NCBI RefSeq assembly: GCF_937891315.1
Contig: NZ_CALAGI010000096.1
Coordinates: 1-28,271 of the forward strand
From: an uncultured Amaricoccus sp.
Lineage (GTDB): Bacteria; Pseudomonadota; Alphaproteobacteria; Rhodobacterales; Rhodobacteraceae
Direction: 5' to 3'
DNA: 28,271 nucleotides
Shown here: piece by piece, positions 23,398 to 28,271 of the stretch
Layout: each line of letters begins with the position of its first letter
Numbering within the stretch: position 1 is the stretch's first letter
Program-made: the position numbers and the translations under genes
The notes under the pieces: model-generated
Database searches by the model: none
What the model was told of the DNA's origin: nothing
What the model saw: only the letters and a program-made list of their open reading frames with translations

Positions 23398-23427
23398 GAC
23401 TTACGCGCCCGCGCGCGGTTCGGATCA
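23398..23427 (-). promoter_or_regulatory. RpoE (ECF, singlet-oxygen type) promoter of rpoH
   Basis: On the minus strand TGATCC (23427-23422) followed after 18 bases by TAAGTC (23403-23398). This matches the Rhodobacter RpoE consensus as remembered, TGATCC and TAAGA, in all six -35 bases and TAAG of the -10. The leader to the start codon would be about 60-65 bases. Confidence 0.65.
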
Positions 23428-23481
23428 CCAGCCAACGCGCGGCAAAGGTTTTGTTTCCATTCAAAAATTGATCAAATTTCA

Positions 23482-23501
23482 GGCGGCGGAACTCCGCCAC
23501 C
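23482..23501 (-). terminator. Terminator-like hairpin antisense to the GST promoter region
   Basis: On the minus strand GGTGGCGG and CCGCCGCC form an 8-bp stem (one G-U pair) with loop AGTT, followed by an AT-rich tail TGAAATTTGATCAATTTTT. This has intrinsic-terminator form, but no minus-strand gene precedes it. Confidence 0.3.
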
Positions 23502-23649
23502 CAGGGATTCGGGCGCGTTCCGGACTGCTAAGTCCAGAATATCGGGCAGCTTTGTCGGCCCGACCACGAAACCGGCGCGTCTCTGCGCTGTTGCATCGCC
23601 GCACGAGAACGTGATGATGACGCCGGCCCCAGCCTGCCGGAGAAACCCC

Positions 23650-24531
23650 GTGCGCAACCTGCTCCTCATCGGCGATCGCAACTATTCCAGCTGGTCGCTC
23701 CGCGCCTGGCTCGTTTTCGAGCATTTCGGCATCGACCATGAGATCCGGCGCGTCCATCTCGATTCGCCCGAATTCGTCGCCGAACTCGCGCCCTTCGCGC
23801 CCGCGCGCACCGTGCCGCTGCTGCGTTTGCCGGGCGGCGCGCTGGTCTATGACACGCTCGCCATCGCCGAGACGCTGGCCGAACGCTATTCCGACCTCGC
23901 GCTCTGGCCGGCCGAGCCCGCCGCCCGCGCCCGGGCGCGCAGCATCGTCGCCGAGATGCACGCCGGCTTCGGCGCGCTGCGCGACGCCTGCCCGATGAAC
24001 CTGCGACGAAGCTATGTCGGCTTCGCTCCGTCCGAGGCGGTGGGTCGCGACCTCGCGCGGATCGAAACCCTGTGGGACTACGCGGGTTTCGGGGGCGAAG
24101 GCTGGCTCTTCGGCGCCTATTCGATCGCCGACGCCTATTTCGCCCCGATCGCAACGCGCATCGCGAGCTACGACTTGCCGGTCGGCCCGGCGGCGGCGGC
24201 CTATGTCGCGCGGCAGCTCGCCGATCCCGCCTTCCGCCGCTGGCGCGCCATCGGCCTTGTCGAGCCGTCGTGCCATGTCGATTGCGACCTCGACCTGCCC
24301 GAGCGCGCCTGGCCCGGCCCGGCGCCGCTCGCGGCGCGCGCCGTCGAAGGAGCGCCACCGCTCAACATCCTCTGCCCCTTCTCCGGCCAGCCGGTGGTGC
24401 CGGAGGCGCTTGCCGAGATCGAGGGCGCGGTGGTCGGCTTCTGCAATACCGGCTGCCGCGACAAGGTGGTCGCCGACCCGGAGGCCTGGCCCGCCGCGAT
24501 GGCATTGCTCCCGGCGCGCGCGACCGGTTAA
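23650..24531 (+). CDS. Glutathione S-transferase family protein with C-terminal cysteine module
   Basis: A 293-residue protein from a GTG at 23650. The start is chosen because GGAGAAA lies five bases before it and because GST proteins of this group begin LLIGDRNYSSWSLRAWL. The thioredoxin-like N-domain covers residues 1-82 (with Ser13/Ser14 as possible glutathione-activating residues and VPLLRLPGG) and the helical C-domain about 90-205 (SIADAYFAPIATR). After residue 235 there is an extra segment, LNILCPFSGQPV and GFCNTGCRDKVV with Cys242, Cys265 and Cys269, resembling the TRASH/YHS type of metal-binding finger. The extension makes it longer than ordinary GSTs (~220 residues). Substrate unknown. 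Confidence 0.85.
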   Translation: MRNLLLIGDRNYSSWSLRAWLVFEHFGIDHEIRRVHLDSPEFVAELAPFAPARTVPLLRLPGGALVYDTLAIAETLAERYSDLALWPAEPAARARARSIVAEMHAGFGALRDACPMNLRRSYVGFAPSEAVGRDLARIETLWDYAGFGGEGWLFGAYSIADAYFAPIATRIASYDLPVGPAAAAYVARQLADPAFRRWRAIGLVEPSCHVDCDLDLPERAWPGPAPLAARAVEGAPPLNILCPFSGQPVVPEALAEIEGAVVGFCNTGCRDKVVADPEAWPAAMALLPARATG

Positions 24532-24699
24532 CCCGCTCTCAACCCTTTCCCGCCAAGCCTTCGGGCATCGGAGACTGTTCGAGAATTCGGCGGCGGAGGG
24601 CTGGCAAGGGATTTCGTGTTCGACGCACCGGGGCGCGAAAAGACCTGCCAGACCGACCCGCGCGGGTTTTCAAACAATCTCTCAGCGGACGGGAGAGAT

Positions 24700-26202
24700 A
24701 TGGTCGCCTGCGCCTATACCGTGGCCTTTCAGGGGGTCGAGGCGCGACTGGTCGAGGTGCAATGCGCCGTCACCGCCGGCCTGCCCGCCTTCAATCTCGT
24801 CGGCCTGCCTGACAAGGCCGTCTCCGAGGCCAAGGAGCGGGTGCGCGCGGCGATGACCGCGATGGGCCTCGCGCTGCCGGCCAAGCGCATCACCGTGAAC
24901 CTTTCGCCCGCCGACCTGCCGAAGGAGGGCTCGCATTTCGATCTGCCGATCGCGCTCGCCCTGCTGGCCGCGATGGAGGTGCTGCCGCGCGACGTGGTCG
25001 CAGGGCAGGTGGCGCTCGGCGAGCTGTCGCTCGATGGCACGCTGGTCGCCGTGATCGGCGCGCTGCCCGCCGCCGTCGCGGCCGCCGAGGCCGATTGCGG
25101 CCTGATCTGCCCGGCCGCCTGCGGCGCCGAGGCGGCATGGGTCGGCGCGGTGCAGGTGATCGCGCCGAAATCGCTGCTCGCCCTCGTCAATCACTTCACG
25201 GGGCGCGCCGTGATCGCGCCGGCGCGGCCGGGCACCGTCGCCCCGGCGGGAACCGCGCGCGACCTCCGCGACGTCAAGGGCCAGGAGAAGGCCAAGCGCG
25301 CGCTGGAGATCGCCGCCGCCGGGCGTCACCATATCCTGATGGTCGGCCCGCCCGGCAGCGGCAAGTCGATGCTGGCCGCGCGCCTGCCCGGCATCCTGCC
25401 GCCGCTGGAACCGACCGAGGCGCTCGAGACCTCGATGATCCATTCGCTCGCCGGGCTGCTCGACGAAGGCGGCATCTCGCGCGACCGGCCGTTTCGCGCG
25501 CCGCACCATACCGCCTCGATGGCGGCGGTGGTCGGCGGCGGTCGCGGGGCGAAACCGGGCGAGATCAGCCTCGCGCATCATGGCATCCTGTTTCTCGACG
25601 AGTTCCCCGAATTCCCGCGCGCGGTGCTTGAAACCCTGCGCCAGCCGATCGAGACCGGCGACGTGATCGTCGCGCGGGCGAACGCGCATGTCCGCTATCC
25701 CTGTCGCTTCATGCTGGTCGCCGCCGCCAATCCCTGCCGCTGCGGCTATCTCGCCGATCCGGCGCGCGCCTGCGCCCGGGTGCCGGACTGCGGCGCGGAC
25801 TATATGGGGCGGGTGTCGGGGCCGCTGCTCGACCGGTTCGACCTGCGGGTCGAGGTGCCGCCGGTGTCGGTGGACGATCTGGCGCTGCCCGCGACCGGCG
25901 AGCCCAGCGCCGCGATCGCCGGCCGCGTCGCCGCCGCCCGCGCCCTGCAGCGCCGGCGCTTCGCCGACCACGAGGGGATGAGCGTCAACGCCGACGCCGA
26001 GGGCGACCTCCTGGAAACGATCTGCGCGGCGGACGACGGCGCCACCGCGCTCCTGCGCGACATCGCCGAACGCTTTCGCCTCAGCGCGCGGAGCTACCAC
26101 CGCGTGCTGCGCGTCGCCCGCACCATCGCCGACCTCGGTGGCGGCGGCCCGGTATCACGCCCCCATGTCGCCGAGGCCGCCGGCTACCGCCTCGCCTTCT
26201 GA
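24700..26202 (+). CDS. comM: ComM/YifB family Mg-chelatase-like AAA+ ATPase
   Basis: A 500-residue protein starting MVACAYTVAFQGVEA. Residues 1-170 are the Lon-S16-like ChlI domain (GLPAFNLVGLPDKAVSEAKERVRAA). The AAA+ core has Walker A GPPGSGKS at 216-223, Walker B ILFLDEFPEF at 296-305, and the zinc-type cysteines NPCRCGY ... CARVPDC. The C-terminal domain ends with LSARSYHRVLRVARTIADL. ComM is a hexameric helicase that promotes branch migration in natural transformation and recombination. The ribosome site is GGGAGAG. The upstream 168 bases (24532-24699) show no gene. It converges on the esterase gene with 34 bases between. Confidence 0.95.
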   Translation: MVACAYTVAFQGVEARLVEVQCAVTAGLPAFNLVGLPDKAVSEAKERVRAAMTAMGLALPAKRITVNLSPADLPKEGSHFDLPIALALLAAMEVLPRDVVAGQVALGELSLDGTLVAVIGALPAAVAAAEADCGLICPAACGAEAAWVGAVQVIAPKSLLALVNHFTGRAVIAPARPGTVAPAGTARDLRDVKGQEKAKRALEIAAAGRHHILMVGPPGSGKSMLAARLPGILPPLEPTEALETSMIHSLAGLLDEGGISRDRPFRAPHHTASMAAVVGGGRGAKPGEISLAHHGILFLDEFPEFPRAVLETLRQPIETGDVIVARANAHVRYPCRFMLVAAANPCRCGYLADPARACARVPDCGADYMGRVSGPLLDRFDLRVEVPPVSVDDLALPATGEPSAAIAGRVAAARALQRRRFADHEGMSVNADAEGDLLETICAADDGATALLRDIAERFRLSARSYHRVLRVARTIADLGGGGPVSRPHVAEAAGYRLAF

Positions 26203-26236
26203 AATTCGTCCGCGCGCCGGGGCTCGCGCGACCGCT

Positions 26237-27130
26237 CTACCACAACCCGCCGACGAAGGCGCCGGCCCGCTCGAGGGCGGCGGCGGCCTCGGGCAGGCGG
26301 CGGCCGAAGGCCTGCCAGACATGCGGCGTGCCCGGCCACAGTTCCAGCGTCACCGCGACCCCATCCGCCCGCAGCCGCGCCGCCATGGCCGTCGCGTCGT
26401 CCCGCAGGATCTCGGCGTCGCTCGCCTGGATCAGGACAGGCGGGGCGCCGGTGAACGCGCCGAGGATCGGCGAGGCGCGCGGATCGGTCGGATCGGCGCC
26501 GGCGAGATAGAGCGCGCGCATCTCCGCCACCCGGCCGGCTGGCAGCAGCGCGTCGCGCCCGGCGAGCGTTGTCATGCTCTCGCCCGACAGGGTGAGGTCG
26601 GTCCAGGGGCTGAAAGCCACCACGCCGACCGGCGGCGGCGCCCCCTCGGCCAGCAGCATGTGCAGGAGCGCCAGCGCGAGGCCGCCGCCGGCGCTGTCGC
26701 CGCCCACCACCAGCCGCGCCGGATCGCACCCTTCGGCGAGCAGCGCGTGATAGGCGGCGCGCGCGTCGTCCGCCGCCGCGGGAAACGGATGCTCCGGTGC
26801 CAGCCGGTAGGCAGGAACCGCCACGCCCCCGCCAGCGCGCCGGGCGACGGCCGCGGCGAGTTCGAGATGGCTGCGCGGCGAACCGAGGCAGTAGCCGCCG
26901 CCGTGAAACCAGAGCAGGGTCCGCCCCTCCGTGCCGGAGGGGCCGGCGACGCGCAGGGCCGGCAGGTGGCCGAGCGGCCGATCCTCCGCCCGCGTCGCCG
27001 GATAGGGCGACAGGAGCCAGGAGACCCGCTCCAGCCGCGCCCTGGCATGGCGAACGTCATTCTCCCGCGTGATCCGCGGTTTCTCGACGGTGCGCAGCCA
27101 ATAGTCGAGGGCGGTCAACTGCCAGGACAT
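26237..27130 (-). CDS. HSL-family alpha/beta hydrolase (esterase)
   Basis: A 297-residue cytoplasmic esterase/lipase of the hormone-sensitive lipase (Aes-like) family. The oxyanion motif HGGGYCLGS is at 76-84, the nucleophile Ser146 in GGDSAGGG, and His270 in GTPHVWQ. The acid member falls in ASDAEILRDD, where Glu240 aligns with the usual Asp of D-x-L-x-D; Asp238 is the alternative. YRLAPEHPFPAAADD at 108-122 is typical. The natural substrate is unknown. It begins seven bases after the gshB stop in the same direction and is probably cotranscribed with it, although no functional link is obvious. Confidence 0.9.
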   Translation of the reverse strand: MSWQLTALDYWLRTVEKPRITRENDVRHARARLERVSWLLSPYPATRAEDRPLGHLPALRVAGPSGTEGRTLLWFHGGGYCLGSPRSHLELAAAVARRAGGGVAVPAYRLAPEHPFPAAADDARAAYHALLAEGCDPARLVVGGDSAGGGLALALLHMLLAEGAPPPVGVVAFSPWTDLTLSGESMTTLAGRDALLPAGRVAEMRALYLAGADPTDPRASPILGAFTGAPPVLIQASDAEILRDDATAMAARLRADGVAVTLELWPGTPHVWQAFGRRLPEAAAALERAGAFVGGLW

Positions 27131-27137
27131 GGCGCCA

Positions 27138-28079
27138 TCAGCGAGCCCGCCGCTCTATCGCTTCCCAGATCTTCGCGGTGACATTGCCGCCGTCGAACCG
27201 CTCCAGTTCCTGCAGTCCGGTCGGCGAGGTCACGTTGATCTCGGTCAGCCAGTCGCCGATCACGTCGATGCCGACGAAGATCTGCCCCTTCTCGCGCAGG
27301 AGCGGCCCGATCGCGGCGCAGATCTCGCGGTCCCGCTCGGTCAGCGCGACCTTCATCGGCGTGCCGCCCGCGTGCATGTTCGAGCGCGTCTCGCCGTCGA
27401 GCGGCACGCGGTTGATCGCGCCCACCGGCTCGCCATCGACGAGGATCACCCGCTTGTCCCCCGCGCTGACCGCCGGCAGGAATTTCTGCGCGATCAGAGG
27501 CTCGCGGTTGATGCCGGCGAAGAGTTCGTAGAGCGCGGTGAAATTGCGGTCGTTCGGATCGAGCCGGAACACCCCCGCCCCGCCATTGCCATAGAGCGGC
27601 TTGAGGATGATGTCGCCATGCTTGGCCTTGAAGGCGCGCAGGGCGCCGAGGTCGCGGGCGACCATCGTCGGCGGCGTCAGCGCGGGGAAGTTCAGCACCA
27701 GGAGCTTCTCGGGATAGTTCCGCACCCAGAAGGGATCGTTCACCACCTGCGTCCCCGGCCGCAACCGCTCGAGGACATAGGTCGTGGTGAGATATCCCAT
27801 GTCGAACGGCGGATCCTGGCGCAGCCAGACCACGTCCCAGTCGGCGAGGTCGATCACCTCCTCCGCCCCCAGGGTGAAATGATCGCCCTTCACGCGCCGC
27901 ACCTCGACCGGCCAGCCGCGCGCGGTCACCCGGCCCTCGTCGAAGGCGAGCTTGTCGGGCGTGTAGTAGAACAGCCGATGCCCGCGCGCCTGCGCTTCCT
28001 CCATGATGCGGAAGGTGCTGTCGGCGTCGATATTGATCTTGTCGATCGGGTCCATCTGGACGGCGACTTTCAGGGCCAT
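27138..28079 (-). CDS. gshB: Glutathione synthetase
   Basis: A 313-residue ATP-grasp enzyme starting MALKVAVQMDPIDKINIDADSTF, the normal GshB N-terminus. Later motifs are NDPFWVRNYPEKLLVLNFP, KHGDIILKPLYGNGGAGVFR (ATP-binding loop) and FVGIDVIGDWLTEINVTSPTGLQEL at the C-terminus with metal and glycine contacts. It joins gamma-glutamylcysteine and glycine. The start at 28079 is preceded by GAGGAACGACCG; an in-frame ATG ten codons upstream adds non-family residues and is rejected. It lies two genes from a glutathione S-transferase, in the opposite direction. Confidence 0.96.
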   Translation of the reverse strand: MALKVAVQMDPIDKINIDADSTFRIMEEAQARGHRLFYYTPDKLAFDEGRVTARGWPVEVRRVKGDHFTLGAEEVIDLADWDVVWLRQDPPFDMGYLTTTYVLERLRPGTQVVNDPFWVRNYPEKLLVLNFPALTPPTMVARDLGALRAFKAKHGDIILKPLYGNGGAGVFRLDPNDRNFTALYELFAGINREPLIAQKFLPAVSAGDKRVILVDGEPVGAINRVPLDGETRSNMHAGGTPMKVALTERDREICAAIGPLLREKGQIFVGIDVIGDWLTEINVTSPTGLQELERFDGGNVTAKIWEAIERRAR

Positions 28080-28271
28080 CGGTCGTTCCTCGCCTGCGTT
28101 GCGCGCCAAGACATGGCCGAGCCGCCGCCGGGTGGCAAGGGCGCCTCCCTGTCTCGCGCGTCATACCGGATCCGCTTGATTGGTTCGGAACGCGATGTCT
28201 TCGCGGACCGCTCTTAAGGGGGCGCCAGTGGCGCGCCCGCGGTCCGCGCGCCCGGAGCAAGCTTGCGGAGG
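28080..28271. promoter_or_regulatory. Upstream region of gshB with nested inverted repeat
   Basis: These 192 bases hold no recognisable gene. CGCGGACCGC (28202-28211) and GCGGTCCGCG (28239-28248) are a perfect 10-bp inverted repeat, and GGCGCC-AGT-GGCGC lies inside it (28221-28234), so the segment can form a two-level hairpin. No T-run follows. It may be the end of a transcript from a neighbouring gene outside the window or a control element for gshB. Confidence 0.4.

Larger units (their letters stand above)
23330..23649. promoter_or_regulatory. Divergent control region between rpoH and the GST gene
   Basis: No gene is seen in these 320 bases. From the rpoH side outward: the ribosome site, a perfect inverted repeat at 23359-23376, an RpoE-like promoter at 23398-23427, an AT-rich stretch at 23447-23480 with the palindrome TTGATCAA, and a GC hairpin at 23482-23501. 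The rest up to the GST ribosome site (GGAGAAA, 23638-23644) shows nothing recognisable; a promoter for the GST gene could lie in the AT-rich part. Confidence 0.6.

Noticed and set aside
23469..23476. TTGATCAA as an FNR/FnrL box
   Set aside because: The FNR site needs TTGAT and ATCAA separated by four bases; here the half-sites overlap.
24532..24699. LexA/SOS box upstream of comM (GTTC repeats)
   Set aside because: GTTC occurrences are not at the alphaproteobacterial GTTC-N7-GTTC spacing.
24682..26100. 472-codon minus-strand ORF opposite comM
   Set aside because: Antisense shadow of a well-conserved AAA+ gene; composition is typical of frame-shadow translation.

Overview
The window is a GC-rich chromosomal segment (roughly 70% G+C by eye) from an alphaproteobacterium, most likely of the order Rhodobacterales. 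Pointers are a DUF2312/GapR protein, DUF2927 lipoprotein, an XpaC-TelA-SPFH gene row, an RpoH-type sigma factor preceded by a Rhodobacter-type RpoE (singlet-oxygen) promoter, and the order coaBC-dut-moeB-like / 6S RNA-fau-ymdB-DMT-yebC. GTG and TTG starts are frequent. No tRNA, rRNA, insertion sequence, prophage or CRISPR array was seen; apart from one decayed gene this looks like core chromosome.

Layout. 1-480: broken remnant of a ferrous-iron transporter gene (feoB), minus strand. 570-4696: minus-strand genes for an alpha/beta hydrolase, GapR, an EamA/DMT exporter, a class-I glutamine amidotransferase and tadA, with one small plus-strand two-helix membrane protein between gapR and the exporter. 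4799-5983: an RsuA/RluB-type pseudouridine synthase facing a cold-shock protein gene. 6260-12318: a seven-gene plus-strand operon (36-residue membrane peptide, XpaC, TelA, DUF2927 lipoprotein, SPFH-GYF_2 protein, double zinc-ribbon membrane protein, secreted protein of unknown function). 12360-18706: minus-strand genes for a YbaY-NlpE-META envelope protein, a phospholipase-D family enzyme, YebC, a second DMT transporter, YmdB and 5-formyltetrahydrofolate cyclo-ligase. 18725-18899: a 6S RNA-like gene. 18998-21440: a tightly overlapping coaBC-dut-moeB-like operon. 21548-23329: ChaN-like protein and RpoH sigma factor. 23650-26202 plus strand: a GST with an extra cysteine module, and comM. 26237-28079 minus strand: an HSL-type esterase and glutathione synthetase.

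How the genes fit together. Several loci point to membrane and oxidative stress: the rpoH gene with an RpoE-like promoter, glutathione synthetase and a GST, the NlpE/HslJ-like envelope protein, and above all the TelA/SPFH operon. That operon is the best candidate for a poorly described system: its parts (membrane-anchored XpaC, soluble coiled-coil TelA, SPFH scaffold with a GYF_2 tail, zinc-ribbon membrane protein) resemble in composition the membrane-stress ydj operon of Bacillus subtilis and Ter-linked tellurite/stress modules, with a lipoprotein and a secreted protein added that could extend it into the periplasm. The function of the whole is inference.
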